This document shows, in pieces, positions 11,266 through 25,109 of a stretch of 64,000 bases of DNA (positions within the stretch are counted from its first letter, which is position 1; each line of letters starts with the position of its first letter). Source of the stretch: Macquaria australasica (lineage: Eukaryota > Chordata > Actinopteri > Centrarchiformes > Percichthyidae); contig SEMN01000315.1 in the NCBI GenBank assembly GCA_005408345.1, positions 248,001 to 312,000 on the forward strand, read 5' to 3'. The position numbers and the translations under genes are program-made. The notes below the pieces were generated by a model. It worked only from the letters and a program-made list of their open reading frames with translations, was not told the DNA's origin and ran no database searches.

Positions 11266-14200
11266 CAAATTATGTTTATTTGTTTTCTGACTTTTCTCTG
11301 ATTTATGTTTTGTTTTTTCTTAAGAAATACTTTCACCTCTTAAAATCCTTCAAATTAAATTAGCTTAGAAGAAGTCTGCAATATGTTTTTGAATAAATTT
11401 GTACAATATAAATTACAGTATTTGTGATAAATTGTGTGTTGTGTTTACATTTCCTTTCAGTGTTGATTTTTGGTGACGCTCCCTTGGTGGAGAGCCTGTT
11501 CACCATTAACCTTAAGGGTTTACTTTCAGACACATGTGGAGCCATGCTAACTGAATAAAGTACTAAATCGATTATTAATACTAAACACTGGATAGTAAAC
11601 TGCCGATGGAAACTGCTTTTATTACACGCAGAGATGGAGATTTAACCTTAACAGAATGTCAAAATCTCTCAATGCCACTGTCTGTTTGTGTCTTATCAAA
11701 ATGAAACCATTACAACCTGCATTCAATGCTGAAAAAAACTTCATTCAACACATTTTAATACATTATATGTAGAAAATTCAGAACTGTTTATGGATTCCCA
11801 GATACCCTACAGCAAGAATCACATGTTCAGAACGTCTGTAATCCAACATAACTCAAAACTATATAATTTAATGAGCCCTTTTACAGCTTAATCGAGGTAA
11901 ACTTGTGTTTAGGTGTCACATATTGGAAGAAAAGGACTATTTGTACATTTTAGAGTGGTCAAATGTTAAACCACAATGTAAACAAATAGACCAAACCATG
12001 TGGTAAAAACGTCACATTTTGAAAAGAAAACTATGACTGAAAATAAGCCGCCACAGTTAAATAAACTGCAGTCTTTTCTGTCCTCATCCCACAATTGTTG
12101 ACAGCTTCCAAAAAGTCACTGGACATGTCATGTATTTCCAAATATGAAAAAAAAGGCCTGTGATTGCTGACTGGTCAGTAGCTGGTTGCAGCTGTTTGCT
12201 AAAATAAAGAGCTTGAGATATTTAAAACAGAAAAATGATCCCACTGCCTCATCAGATGTAACGGGATCCAGGAGAGAAGTGCGTTCATGGCGCTGACACA
12301 GTTGGAAATAAAATTAAAATCAAATGAGGCTGAAACTCTCTGTGGTGATGACAACTGTACTTTCATACTTGATATCAAAATAATCAAACACTGACTGGGG
12401 CGTTTCAGTTAATCTTTGCCAGGGTGTGGTCGACACAGGAAATGACTAGTTTTATGGCCACAATGATACAAGCATCAAAAAACAAGAAGAAAAAAAAAGG
12501 TGATGAAAACAGTTTGTGAGAATGCAACAAAACACAAACGAGCTTTTAGAAATAATCAAGCTAAAGATAAAGTTCACTTCAGGTTCATATTAACAGCATT
12601 TGTGCTACCTGATGTTCATTTCCCAAAGTGCAGAGCAGTAAAGATAGAAAACTTTCTGACTGCTGATATGAAAAAGGGCATTTTACTACAAGTATTCTCA
12701 GTATGACTTTGATATTCTAACTGTACGTTACATAAACAGAAAACACACATCACAGTGAGTCTTCCTGTTTTCATGTAAATACTTGTTGTTTGACTAAGTG
12801 TTTGACATGCAAATATCATAGATAATAAGTTTAGACTGTACATTCAAAGTATTCAGCCTTTTTTAAGTGTTTTTCTCATCTCTGATACATGGTTTCATGA
12901 TCAACTGATTAATGTATTTGATTAATTTGTGTTCCTAAAATATGATAATGAATAAATAAATGCAAACGCAGCCACTTGAATGTTTCAGTTTATGTTTCAA
13001 TATGGAGCGAAATTCCTCTGAATATTTCTTTTGAACTTAAAACTACTTTTTAAGGCACAATACAGGTTGTCGAGAAAGTGAAGACATCACAAGAAAAGTA
13101 AATAAAATACTTCAAGGAAAGCTGCAAAGGTGTTCATTTTCAGTTCAAAACCAAGTAGCAGTATCTGTCACTACATGCTGTATATATTTTTGTTACATCC
13201 ATGTCAGTTAGTTTCTGCTGCTCCTTTTTGTCAATACAGTTTGTATTTGGCATACGATAACATGATTTTTGAGAGGGTTCCCTTTGACATTTTGCAGTTT
13301 TATGCCCACTGATGATTTGGCCTCTACCGAGCTCTGTTTGCTGTCTTTTGTTTTGAAAAACTGCTATTTCAAAGTGCATATTTCCACACTTCTTTAATAG
13401 CTGACAAATGCTGCTAATTGTCACTAAAATCCTCATTCACTGAGTGTTTACATTGTCTTGCCTTGTAGTATAGCAATCTTTCAAAGCTGCGTCTGTGAAA
13501 TTAAAAGCTGTTAAAGCAAACAGTTCCAAGCTTTACAACTATAAACCATGTGTGCAAACGTCCTGTACAGTGAATTAAATGATCATAAATAATAATAAAT
13601 TCTGAACCTTGTGGTCACTAATGGACTCTTTCTTTGTATTAGTACGCCATCTAGTGGAAAATCCACAAACTGTAAGTCTACAATTTTAAAAACTTTACAA
13701 AATATCTATTTTAAATGGTTTGACAGGATCAAATGTTAATATTCACCTCAACAATCTTTCTAAAAATAAAGGACCTAGTTATCATCCTTTTATTATGGGT
13801 TAAAAATGATAAGCCTAGTCCCTTTTCAGCCACTCAAAGTCTCTAAGCTTCCTATATGGATGTATTGCACGTTTTCTTTTTCAGAATAATAAGGACTATT
13901 TGAAAATTAATATTTGCAGTCGAGATTTATAATGGATTATAATGTACAAAAAGAATTTAGATTAGCCTAGAAAAAATGTTACAAAATGCATTTTTATCAG
14001 ACTTGTGAAGGTGTCAAACATGCAAGCTCATTACAGAGAAGTAACACAACCAATCAGTGACATCTGTGAGGTGTTTGGTGAAGCTGACAGGGACTATGGG
14101 CTCATAACAGCCACATAAAATAACATAATAACAAATAATAAATAACACGGGTGAAAATTGATCAACAAACAAAAATTTGGTTTCTTTAGATTTAGTCAGA

Positions 14201-16850
14201 TTTAGTTTACTCAGGTTTTACTCAAATCAAACAAAGTCCCTGACCTTTCTGACTTCATCAAGAGTCAAAAACCACAATGTGTATTATTTTCAAAAGCATC
14301 ATAACCAATAAATAACAGAGGCAACTATTCAGTGAAGTTTTTACCCCATTAAGTAGAACGGGACACAACCAAATGTTGTGGATTGGGCTGCCATAATAAC
14401 GCATGAGGAGGGGTTACAAGCAAGCATGATAGCTCATTTTGCTTATAAAGACCAGGGCTATTTATATATTGATTGACAGGAAGATAGACCAATCGGTTCG
14501 TTTGCAAGCCTCCCTTAAACAGTGAGTGGGACACTGACGTTCCACTAGGACTGATGGGGTTAACCTTATATTAATATTTTCTATAGTGGTTATCACTTGT
14601 TTGCGTACCTTAAGAACAAAACATGGTACTTTTTGGTTTGTTCTGTTAAGTTACATGTTTTAGAATTTAATATTGCAGTTCAGCCTTATTGCAGCCACAC
14701 AAACAGAGAAGATCTGCCGTCGACCCCAAAGCATAGCTGCATCTTATTTTCAGGATCTGTTCCATCAACATGTTTTCTAGATGGAGTCTGACAGTAACAC
14801 TTATGTATGTTTCATGTTGTAACATGTTTCCCAGCTGGTAAAGACGGAGCCGGACAAGTCTCATGTTTCTAAACTTGCATGCACTCCTTCATAAGTGAAG
14901 TTGAAAGTGATGTGGTCTTCTTCTTTATAGCAGAGGACCATACTTCACATTGACGAATATACTGTATATCGATCAAGTGCTCAAGTGTTTAACATGCAAG
15001 TGAAACCAACGCACTGTACCAAAGTGAATAATATGAGCAAAAGGAAATGTGGTCATATTCTGTATAACTTTTGATACTTTTAGTACATTTTGTTACTAAA
15101 ACTTCTGTACTTTGTACTTTACCTGTAAATAAGTATTTTTGGAGTGGGGTATTGGTACTTTTACTGAAGCGGAAGATCTGAATACTTCTTCCACGACTGA
15201 TGACAGACTGGCCGCAGCAGATATTTATAAAATACGTGTATGAAGTTAAATCAGACATGGCTTTTAGCATTTTCCAAGTAAAAAGTACACAATGAAAGGA
15301 GAAAAGAGAACGATCTTAAATCCTTTAATAGCTGCAGTGATAATTATAAATAGGTACTGTAGCACACACATATCATTATATACACAAAGATGTTTGAGAC
15401 TAGTGTATAAAGCTTTCAGACTATTGTAGGCTTTTTCAATCCAAATGTTGGCACAAGTCAATTATCTGAGTTCATTATTTACATCACAACTACTAATACA
15501 TGTGTTTAAAAAGTTGGCAGCGCCCCACGGTGCTGGGGGGAACATGATGGAAACAAGTTGAAGAAAGTATACAGTACACAGAAAACGACACCATGTGAGA
15601 TCCCTACATGACATTCAGAGTGAGAAGTTTAAAGCCTGAGAAGTTGGATTTCCACGCGACAAACACACAACTGGTTGTTGACAAAATGCACCAACAGGTC
15701 AAGTTTAGTTACACTGCCAACGACAGTATAAAAAGAAATCAGGGGATAAGATGTTTTCTTTTTTTAATAACCTGTACAAATGTAGAAATATGTGTACAGA
15801 GAAAACATAGAAACTTGCATTCATAAGGTAGAAGTGCTTTTCCAGGCTTGTAAATGTTAATATTGAGATGAAACATACCCAAGAGTCAAAACTCAGCAGG
15901 CTTTTACCATCAAAACAACTTAAATGTGGTAAAATGTAACACATCTAGTGTACATACAGTATATCTTTAAACCATATTACATGTGTATGTAAAAAAAGAG
16001 GCTTTAAGCGGAGTATGTGTTGAGTGTAAACTGAGTGAGCACTGTGCGTGTTGCAGAAGAAATCCATGAATAAATCTAAAACTACAGGGATACTAGCAGA
16101 TTTTAACTATAGTATAGTTCCTTATCTTGCCTTTGATAATTGGCCATGACTGAAGTAACATTTACACCTTGTCTACACCAGCATGCATTGAAGGCAGCAC
16201 ACTGCTCGCAGCTGCAGTTGTCTAAGCAAGCGTCTACACTGGATCAGCTTCAGCGCTGAAGTACAATCAGTGGATAAAACAGACTTAAAGCGTAAAACAA
16301 TGTTTCAAGTCACAGTTGTTGTGCAATCGTTACTCGATCGATAGAGACAGTTTGGTTGGTTAAAATGTCAGCCTGTCCCTCAGAAGATGACTGAAAAGTG
16401 CAGCTGAAACACGGCCGGCATAGATGAGGTGACAAGGCTAGACAAGGCTAGCAGAGAAAGATACAACGAAAAAAAAAAATCTCACTAAAGGTAGATCCTG
16501 AAGAAATTGTGCCTAAAGAAGTTTTCCTCTCAAGATACATAATACAGAGGCAATTATCAAAGAATGACTTTACATCTCAAGCATATCAGAAGCTGTTATT
16601 TCACATCCTTGACGAAAGACATTTGCTTCTTTACCTACGATGATGATGTGTGTTTGTGCGTATAATGTAGAGAGACTATTGATATTCATGCTTCATACTT
16701 CATTACGTACACAGATCCTACAGGCTAATCCCTCAGGCAGTGGTGCATTTCCTGATGTGTTAGAGCGGTTCCTCCATCTTAGCACCTTTACAAATTGCCA
16801 TTCATTATTAGCAATACAGAGTAAATAAAAGTAGAGTAAATTTTCCATTA
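11266..16850. other. Intergenic stretch without recognised genes
   Basis: No conserved frame or coherent exon set was found on either strand. The sequence is AT-rich. The one recognisable item is a partial repeat at 15,066-15,200. The right end may be the distal 3' untranslated region of r3hdm4. Confidence 0.5.
15066..15200 (+). mobile_element. Partial repeat, AAGTAC-rich family
   Basis: This fragment shows the characteristic TTTGTACTTTAC, TTGGTACTTTTACTGAAG and GAATACTTCTTCCAC pattern. It matches the right end of the longer copy at 26,324-26,990. Only the terminal part is present. It is a common teleost non-autonomous DNA-transposon-like repeat (recalled, not searched). Confidence 0.5.
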
Positions 16851-16856
16851 TTTATT
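16851..16856 (-). terminator. Possible polyadenylation signal for r3hdm4
   Basis: TTTATT on the plus strand is AATAAA on the minus strand, about 860 bases beyond the r3hdm4 stop codon. It is the nearest clear canonical hexamer I noted downstream of this gene. Confidence 0.3.
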
Positions 16857-17712
16857 AGGTTAATATTGTCATTATTTACTGTTATGAATTTGTGTTTTGG
16901 TTGTTAAATGGTGAAATTCTATCATCTGCACCATGATAAAGGACATTATGGATCAATTATTCATTAACCTGTTGCTTTAAGGATTTACAGCTCATAAATC
17001 AATTGTATCAAGTGTAATTTGCTTGTATTGTGAATTTGTTATTGTGAATTCCACATCACCACTCAGGTCATGAGATTAGTACCTTCCCTTTCCAAAGTTA
17101 CTTAAAACTTGGGAAAGGGAATTAATTTTAATTCCCAACGCTGTATGGAAACAGTAGTTCATCGAGCCACACAGCTCCATGATGCTGCACTCATTATGCA
17201 CCAGAAAACAAAACTGTTGCATGAAAAACAGCTTTGACAACTCTTACTATTTTTAGATCTTTACAAGCAGGGCAGAAAATGTAAAGTTTTGCCTGAGGAT
17301 GGTGCAAGAGAGGTCATGTCACCTAAATCAAATGGGTTATTCTCTGCACAGTGGCAAAGCCTCAGGTGTGCGTAAACCTCATGTCCTTTGGTTTAGCTGG
17401 GCTTTGAGCTGAATGCTAACATGCCTACAGTTAGCATGCTTACATGCTAATATTTTGCATGTAACATTTAGCACGTACACCCCTGTTAATATACAGGCAG
17501 TCGATTTGTTTATGGATAAAATTAATGGAAAATTTACTACAGAAACCAGAGACCAACCACAGAAAAAAGGAAGCAGGCATTTTTCAGCTTTGTTTTCTGA
17601 GCTTGGCAGACATTACAAAGACATTACATACAGACTGTGCACCTTATCTACTTCTCTTGGAGCTCCTGCCTGCAGCAGCGGCGTGTGGAGGAAACAGGGC
17701 GTGGTCCTGATC

Positions 17713-18601
17713 TCAACTCATCTGCTCCAGGTGGGCAGACAGCAGCAGTCTAGGAGGCAGAAACTCTTCTTGCTTGTTCACCACTTCAGTCTGACGTGAC
17801 TCCTTGTTGCCTGTGCCTGAGGGTACAACAAACAAACAGACTCTGATCACTCGCATGTGACTGAAAAACATTAAGCCACCTTTGTAAGCCCAACCAGGCT
17901 GTGTAAATAGGATTATGTAAACAGAGTATCTATAGTATCTATAATTATTTTTAAAGACATCTTGTTGAAAAGCTTGAATACAGCCGTTTATGTGCTGTGG
18001 TTACATCTATAAGCTAATATTTTTTCTAATTATTTACCTTTTAAATGCCAAAATGTGTGTTCATTGTTTTCCTCAGTATTTTGTTTTCATCAGTGTGGTG
18101 AAGCCGTGAAACAGTTCAATATAACCCACCACTGATACTCGTAGGAAAACATTACTGCCTTAAAATGGAGAGTTAATTCACTAAATATGTCACTGAACAA
18201 TAAATGTATTTAAGAGCACAATTTGCATTGCAGGCCTGTGATGAAAACTTGGACGGCTGCACACAGATGGACAAACAGACTTTAAAAAATGGTTGTCAAA
18301 CGTTTAAACAACATTCTCCATCATATTTAAGGTGGAAAAGCACCGACTAGTCTGATGTCTAACGTGTTTCCACTCACTTGCAGAGACGAGGTCCATGTAC
18401 TGGCAAACGGCATGAAGCAGCAGTCTCTCAAAGCTGATTCACAAACACAAACAACAGAGAAATGACTCAGAGTCCCCCCGACTACTTATAGAAACAATCA
18501 ACTTGATCCATTATTTCTGGAGTGAACCAGTTTCCCAGCACAGATCAGTAAAGTTAGCCTATGTGTGTTAATGCCATTTTTTCACATCCTGTTTTTGTTT
18601 T

Positions 18602-18661
<60 letters not shown>

Positions 18662-21600
18662 TACATATATGCCATAATACACACCATGTTTGGAGGACAA
18701 ATGGCACTGCACATCACCCCAAAAACACCATACCAACAGTGAAGTTTGGAGGTGGGAACATCATGGTGTGGGGCTGTTTTTCAGCATACGGTACTGGCAT
18801 ACTTCATATAATTGAAGGAAGGATGAATGGAAAAATGTACCGAGACATTCTTGATAAAAATCTGCTGCCATCTACCAGGATGCTGAAGATGAAACGAGGG
18901 TGGACATTTCAGCAAGACAATGATCCAAACACACAGCCAAGGACACTCAATTGGTTTCAGAGAAAGAAAATAAAGCTGCTAGAATGGCCCAGCCAATCAC
19001 CTGACTTGAATCCAATTAAAGAGATCTATGGAAAGAACTAAAGACCATAGTTCATAGAAGAGGCCCACAGAACCTCCAAGATTTGAAGACTGTTTGTGTG
19101 GAAGAATGGGCCAAAATCACACCTGAGCAATGCATGCGACTAGTTTCTCCATACAGTAGGCGTCTTGAAGCTGTCATTACCAACAAAGGCTTTTGTACGA
19201 AGTATTAAATAAATTTCAGTAAGCGTGTTAAATACTTTTTCCCTGTGTCATTCCATTTTATTACACATAACTTAATTTCTGAACTTATTTGTTTTGTTTT
19301 TTTTGTATGTATAGATTACTTGGGTTGTTACCAACATCTGGTGTAAATTTCATGTCAAAAGCACCTTTAGAAATATATTTACTGAGAAAAATGGTGACGT
19401 GTTAAATACTTATTTTACCCGCTGTATTTGTATATATATGTGTGTGTGTGTGTGTGTGTTGTACTTCCTGCTGCTGCAATGACTTCACTTGTGTGTGTTG
19501 TATTTCCTGCTGCTGCAATGACTTCACTTCTTTGTGTGGATCGGAGAGGTTTCGTGTAATCGAATATAAACCGGTTTTCCAGGTGAGGAAACATAATTAG
19601 GATCCACCAACCAGGGCTTTCAACCTGAGTACGTGGACTTTAACATCCTCCATAATCTTACTGTTGGAATTAAGATATTTGGGGATACTCAACAAAGAGA
19701 GCTACTGTCTGTGGATTGGAGGTGTCAGAACCTAGAACCTAAACAATTCACTTTACGTAAAACTTCTAAAACATTTCAGCATTTTTTCAGATCTTCAATT
19801 TAAATGTTCAAAGACTCTGTATATTTGATGAAATTAATTATTTCTATGTACAAGAAGCCTATAAATATACAGGGTTTCTTCAGGGTTCACCAAGTTAAAT
19901 GTAAGACTTTTTAAGACCTTCTTAATACCACAGAGAATGCAATTTAATACTGTTTTCACTGTCATACCGGTCAACGTATAATAGAAAATCAGAAGGGAAG
20001 ATATGGCCTAGAATTACTTATATCACATTTTCAGTACTTCCCGGCAGTATATTACAGTAATTCCTAACAATATAATTAGTTACATTAATGCAACCTGTAC
20101 CCCAATAGCGGCATAAACCAATAAAAAAAGATTAATTAATTTCACTTCAGTTTCTGCTAAAATTGACACTTCCCCATTTTGACATGATGAGCTTCCAAGT
20201 TACTGTAGCTAGCTGTAATGAGAGTGTTTGCTACAGGTCTGATGGTGCTGACTGAAACTCCACAAGAAAAGATTAAACAGCCTCCTGCGTGTACAGTCCA
20301 GTCACAACAATCACACTTTTAGTTTAGTGTTTAATGTCTTCCGACAGCCAGCAATCAGATACAAAAACATTTACTGCCCACAGCAGGCAAGAGAAAACAT
20401 TTAAGACTTCTGTATATGAATTTTGAGACTTTTAAATATCTTCTAAGGTTTTGTTTGAGGAAACTGAAATCAAAGCTTTTCAAGACTTTAAGACCTGAAT
20501 GTAGAAAAAGGATTTCTACCTGCTGGCGAGGTTGGTTGTGTAAACTGAGTGAGGTTGAGCGATGAAGAAGCTCAGAAGGTTTTCCTCAAGTACTTCCAGA
20601 GTTCCCTGTGAAGAGGAAATATAGTGGGTGGCAACCAGGGAGGGAGAAAGGTAAGAGGTCCCATCTCCAGAGCAATCATGTGTCATCACACATGGTTTGT
20701 GCTTGAGCAAAACACTGAACTTCTGAACTTCCTCACGGTGAGTCATGATTCCTTTACTGCTCTCACAGCCCTGTATGTAGTCTTCCAGCATTAATAACAG
20801 TTAGGAGCTCCTGGATTTCCAAATTTTATTACATTTGTTTTGTAGACCTCAGTCAGATTACAGGAGGCCCAAGCTGATTTACCTTCAATTGTAAATCTTG
20901 TCCGGGGCCATGGTCAATATAATGTTTGCCACAAAATATCTGGTGTTGTTGTCAAACCTGTTTGTCATTTGCAAAAATCAGGAACAGCATGACATATAGA
21001 GTTAAAAAAAGACTTTTGCAATGGCGACTGCGAGACAAAAAGCTGGTGTAGCCTCCTCGTTTGATGCACAGCAGAGAAAACTACTGAGTTTAACATGTCT
21101 TCCACCAGTTATCATATCACCGTATGGTTAGACCAATTGACAAGAAGTTGAGGCTTTGCAATCACACTAACTTTGAAGCTACTGTACGTATGAGACTCCT
21201 ACCATGAATATAAATCTTTACCCATCCAACTGACATGATCAGCTCCAAAACATTTACTTTCCAAGCATGAGACAACACTCACCATGGGGATTTGTTTGCG
21301 TTTCAGAGTCGCTCGCAGTCTGCGATCGATTCTCAGGAAGCAGTCCTGAGCAGTGAAGGCATGATTTACTGTGGAGAGATGAGCGACGGTCAGCCAAACA
21401 GACGCACTTAAAACAACCAGCCTACAAACGAGCACAAACTTGAGATGCTCACCATTCCTCTGGTCTTTGTTTTTCTTCTTGGCCCCCTCCTGCTCCAACA
21501 GAGACAACAGCCTCTCCTGCTCCTCACCGGAGCAATTCATGAAGTCATTCCACGACTAAAAGAACAAGAGAACGAGGGAGACCAGTCAATTTTTAAACTA

Positions 21601-23769
21601 ATACTTGTTTTACTGGGTGCTTTTAGATTTGGTGCTTGGATCACAGATGCAAGACAAGCTCTAAGGATTTTGTAGGGAGTTGAAAAGGTAAAACTCAATG
21701 GTCTTACAAACTTGCAGTCTTTAGTGCTGTGAAGAAAAACAGAAAAGCTAAAACCAAGATAGACCCAACGCCTCTCCTGCAGCATTAATGAGCAAGGCAG
21801 CAAAGTTGAAGCACAGCTGAAGTCAACTTACCTCTATGTAGTTTCTGTTGGTGCAGGCCTCAGTGAAGATAGATGGGATGGCAGGGTTACTGCAAACTTC
21901 CAGATCATCTTTGGAGCACTCATCCCTCTCAAGAAGATTAGCAAGATAGCGCGCTGGTTTTCAGAGAAGAAGAGAAGAGGTAGATGGATAGTGCTGATAT
22001 AAGCAAAACTTCAGTGACAGATTTATGAATTTAAGGAGTTACTTTTTGAGATAAAAAACATACGTTTGTAGTACTGGCATTTTTGTAGCAATAGCAATTC
22101 AATGTAAACACTCTTTCCCATTGTTGAAAGCACTGTTTAAAAGCAAAAATCATGTGTGCATTGTTGATGTGCACATCTTTTAAAAAGGTGGCACTCAGTC
22201 TTAAAGGCTTGTCCGGCATTGTTCAGCCTGCAGTGGATGACAACGTCTTATAATCTGATCACGTGAAATGAGAGCTTACTGTTCTCCTGTCGGCGGAGGC
22301 TCTTCTTGCCTTTGGCTCGGGGGGTGAGGTCAGAGTTGCGGATGGCTTGGTTGATATAGAACTGTTTCTTTTTGGTGGGAGACACTCGCTTGGCGGGAGA
22401 GTTGGGCAGGGAGGTGCATTTACGCTCCTCTATCAGGCTGAAGAAAATGATGTCAATTTAGTCACACAAACCCTGAAGGGGAAGTACGAGCTGCTCAGAT
22501 CTTATTAATTTGCGTTATTTTATGTTGAAGGGATGTAGTTAACCTGCTGTAACTTTTTTGGTGTACCCACTGTCTCGAGCTGCTGCATAGTCAGTCCGTA
22601 ATTATTTAACATTTCTTAACATGTCTTCATCAACAACTAGTGAGAGTACAGGCTTATACACAGCAACTGTAATCATTCAGCTGCTTTTCGCCGTACACAA
22701 GATACGGAAAAAGAGTTTTGTGTGACCTAATTTTCATCCATTTCAATGGACCTGCTCTCTTTTTTAATTTGACATTTTCTGGAGCAAGCAGGTGATGTCA
22801 TTTTAGTGAGGGTGCAGTGCTTCAGGCATGAGGTGGACACTGAGACTGGGTCTCTCTGTCTCTTTAACAACATCTTACTGCATGATTGCTGGATAGTGGT
22901 GTGAAATGGTGTATCTATATGAGCATGCAGTATACCATTACACCATAATCTTATTTGGCATGTTATCCAAGAAATGAAGAAGAATGCACCTAACAGCTGA
23001 AGGGGCAGTGAAAGGTGCAGATGATAACCAAGCTGCTAAATCAGGTGGATACTTCTCCTTTACTGTACTGTGCTGCTTCTGTTTTTATCTCTGCAGTATT
23101 TCTAAATGGATCAAAGCTGGGAAGAGCATCCTGCAGGAGCTGCAGATGTAGGTCAGTGGGTGGGTGTTGTGTGAGGACCGCCTCTGTCGGGTTAATTTCT
23201 GTCCTCAGCTGATGCCGTTTTTAGCCTGAGCCCTGCAGGTTGTCAGCAGCACTAGAGCAACACAACATGATATAACCTCTGCCTGGGTTAGTTGGGTTTG
23301 TCCACAACATCACTTTGACATGTAAACCACAGTTTTCACAACAGTTTTCAATAAAAGCAATATGTGGGTCTCACTTCTGCAGCTTCTCCTTCTTGCGTGT
23401 TAACAAGAAAATCACTACATAACCAGAATAAGAGGAGCTATAGTGCCAAGATCAACGCGTGGCAGCTAATCTGTTGGCAGAAACACCCCGACGTGATTCA
23501 GCTGTGAACAACAACCAACACTGGTCAGCTGGTCAGCTGGTTAGCTGCCGAGAAAGGCGAGTTAAAACCTCAATCTTAACGTAAACCAAACTAGCAACTG
23601 GGTGTTCATCGACTTGTGGTAGGACTTCAGCTCACCTAACACCGTCCACAAGTCCTAACGTAGACGGGTAGCTACTTATTAACGCTAACTCGCTTGCTAA
23701 CGAAGCAACATTTTTTTTTTTTACTCACATATAATCCTGTTCCTCATTGTTATTTGTCAAAACGACCAT
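17713..23769 (-). CDS. r3hdm4: R3H domain-containing protein 4
   Basis: This is a complete coding model in eight exons: 23729-23769, 22280-22437, 21832-21953, 21453-21555, 21283-21368, 20520-20605, 18378-18433 and 17713-17816. They total 756 nt (251 aa), all junctions GT-AG with consistent phase. The protein starts MVVLTNN and ends LLLSAHLEQMS. Matches to recalled human R3HDM4 (268 aa) include KKKQFYINQAIRNSDL, FMNCSGEEQERLL, RIDRRLRATLKR and FERLLLHAVCQYMDL. The last contains the R-x3-H pattern of an R3H domain (about residues 195-215), a single-stranded nucleic-acid-binding fold. The biological role is poorly known. Intron 6 (18,434-20,519) is loaded with repeats. The gene is head-to-head with an unknown gene at 25.1 kb. 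Confidence 0.92.
18604..18660. repeat. (TA)n(CA)n compound microsatellite
   Basis: About 18 TA units run straight into about 11 CA units. The tract abuts the 5'-truncated edge of the Tc1-like relic in r3hdm4 intron 6. Confidence 0.95.
18661..19428 (+). mobile_element. 5'-truncated, frameshifted Tc1/mariner-like relic
   Basis: The plus-strand translation contains GGGNIMVWGCFSAYGTG, WTFQQDNDPNTQ and WPSQSPDLNPI, the C-terminal catalytic region of Tc1-family transposases (DDE nucleases that cut and paste at TA sites). The reading frame shifts after NPI, near 19,020. The rest of the C-terminus, including LVSPYSRRLEAVITNKGF, continues in another frame to a stop at about 19,207. The N-terminal DNA-binding half and left terminal repeat are missing. 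The right end reads TTAAATACTTATTTTACCCGCTGTA, as expected for a terminal repeat ending at a TA. It cannot encode an active transposase. It lies wholly inside r3hdm4 intron 6. Confidence 0.85.
19431..19460. repeat. TATA/TG microsatellite
   Basis: TATATATATG followed by about ten TG units. It sits immediately right of the Tc1-like relic and mirrors the TA/CA tract on the left. Confidence 0.9.
19459..19529. repeat. 39-bp tandem duplication
   Basis: Two near-identical copies start at 19,459 and 19,498. They share the core TTCCTGCTGCTGCAATGACT and differ at one position (GTACTT versus GTATTT). Short TG runs precede each copy. Confidence 0.9.
19869..20500. mobile_element. Interspersed repeat of the AAGACCTT type
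   Basis: The block opens ACAGGGTTTCTTCAGGGTTC and AGACTTTTTAAGACCTTC, and closes with TTCAAGACTTTAAGACCTG. Repeated AAGACTT/AAGACCT words at both ends match a repeat I know as frequent in teleost introns. It sits just beyond the exon 6 donor of r3hdm4. The class is unknown to me and the boundaries are approximate. Confidence 0.45.
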
Positions 23770-23918
23770 CTTATTCCAGCGAAACAAACGGGGAGAACCG
23801 ACACTCTGGATCGTTACGGAAAGTGTGGGGAAAATAAACAAATAAAATACACCCCGGGGCAGAAAACAGAAGTTAAAACAGCGAGTGTGTTTGGCAGGTG
23901 GTCCGTGTAGGTAGCTAC

Positions 23919-23944
23919 AGCTAACAGCTAACAGCTAACAGCTA
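23919..23944. repeat. AGCTAAC short tandem array
   Basis: Three to four copies of a 7-bp AGCTAAC unit lie about 150 bases upstream of the r3hdm4 start codon, in the likely promoter. Function is unknown; it may simply be slippage. Confidence 0.6.
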
Positions 23945-25109
23945 GCTCCTTGGCTGCTAGCTCGACAGTGAGCCGACAAGCCAGAACAAACAAAGAGGGG
24001 AGGAAGAAGTGGGAGGTCTCACTCTGTCTCCATGTAGCTACAACTGGTAAGCTGCTGGGGGAAAAAAAAAAACACGTAATAACTTCAATATATCACTTCT
24101 ACCTTCTTCATTTAACACATTTAAGAACATTTATATATATTTGTTTTATCCAAACATAGTTGGATTTAACGAGTAACTATTGTAACTATAGCCACAGGTT
24201 TTGCACCACATCACACACAAAGAACTTTTAACAATCATGGGTAGCAGGTAAACAACACTTAGCCTATTTAATGTCTGGGCATGTGTTGCTATGGCAACAT
24301 AACATTGTTGTTTTGGTCTCCACCAACTCCTGAGGGAAATATCTGGCTCTTCAGCTGCTAAATGCTCCACTGTGTTCACCAGCTGGTCGCTATCTTTGTC
24401 CGTGTGCTCTTTAGTGCTGGACGGGTTGTGTACAGTCAGTTTATCAGAGCAAAATCAAAACAAACAAACAAAGATGCTAAAACACTATGAGCCTTACACA
24501 TTACGCATCATCATTTAATTCATTGTCAATATGAAAAATATTGATTAGTGCAGCTTTGTTAATTGTATTTATGGACTTGTTGATAGTCTACAAAAAAACA
24601 AACAAACTAATAATCACCACATGATGGATAATGTGAATGTATGTAAATCCAACATACGGATACTTGTGCATGACCGGTGTGGTAGTTTTCTTTTAAACCT
24701 CTGAGTGATTCATCTTATCAATAGACAATCTTTGGCACGCCTCTTCAAACAAATTCATGTCATAACTTGCTAAATAAAGCCTCTGCCACCTCCATGGTCT
24801 TTATAATCCAGCATCTTTGAGTGGTTTCAGGTCAAAGATGATCCTTCCTTTGACATAATCTGAAATAACAATGACCTTTTTCCCCCACTCATTAAGGGTT
24901 TGTGTGCATGTTACCATAACAGCCAGTTTAATAGGCCATCTAATTGTTCTGTGCTTTTCTCACTGCTGCTGGAGAGAAAAGGAGCTGTTCATTTTGATAC
25001 GTCTCAGAGACAGAACACAAACATTTTCTTTATCTTAATAAGCTTTTTTGAGAGATGTTTGGACAATATCAGAGACGATTCTCAAAGGTGTTTTTATACA
25101 AATTTTGGA
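23945..25109. other. Shared head-to-head upstream region
   Basis: This is the gap between the divergent r3hdm4 and the unknown gene at 25.1 kb. No coding exon was recognised. The part near r3hdm4 is moderately CpG-containing and likely holds its promoter. The part nearer 25 kb is AT-rich, with no clear CpG island, CCAAT box or TATA box that I could defend. Confidence 0.45.

Noticed and set aside
18565..19041. 158-codon frame as a host gene
   Set aside because: It begins inside the TA/CA microsatellite (Ile-Tyr and Thr-His runs) and continues into Tc1 transposase sequence, so it is a repeat artefact plus a transposon relic.
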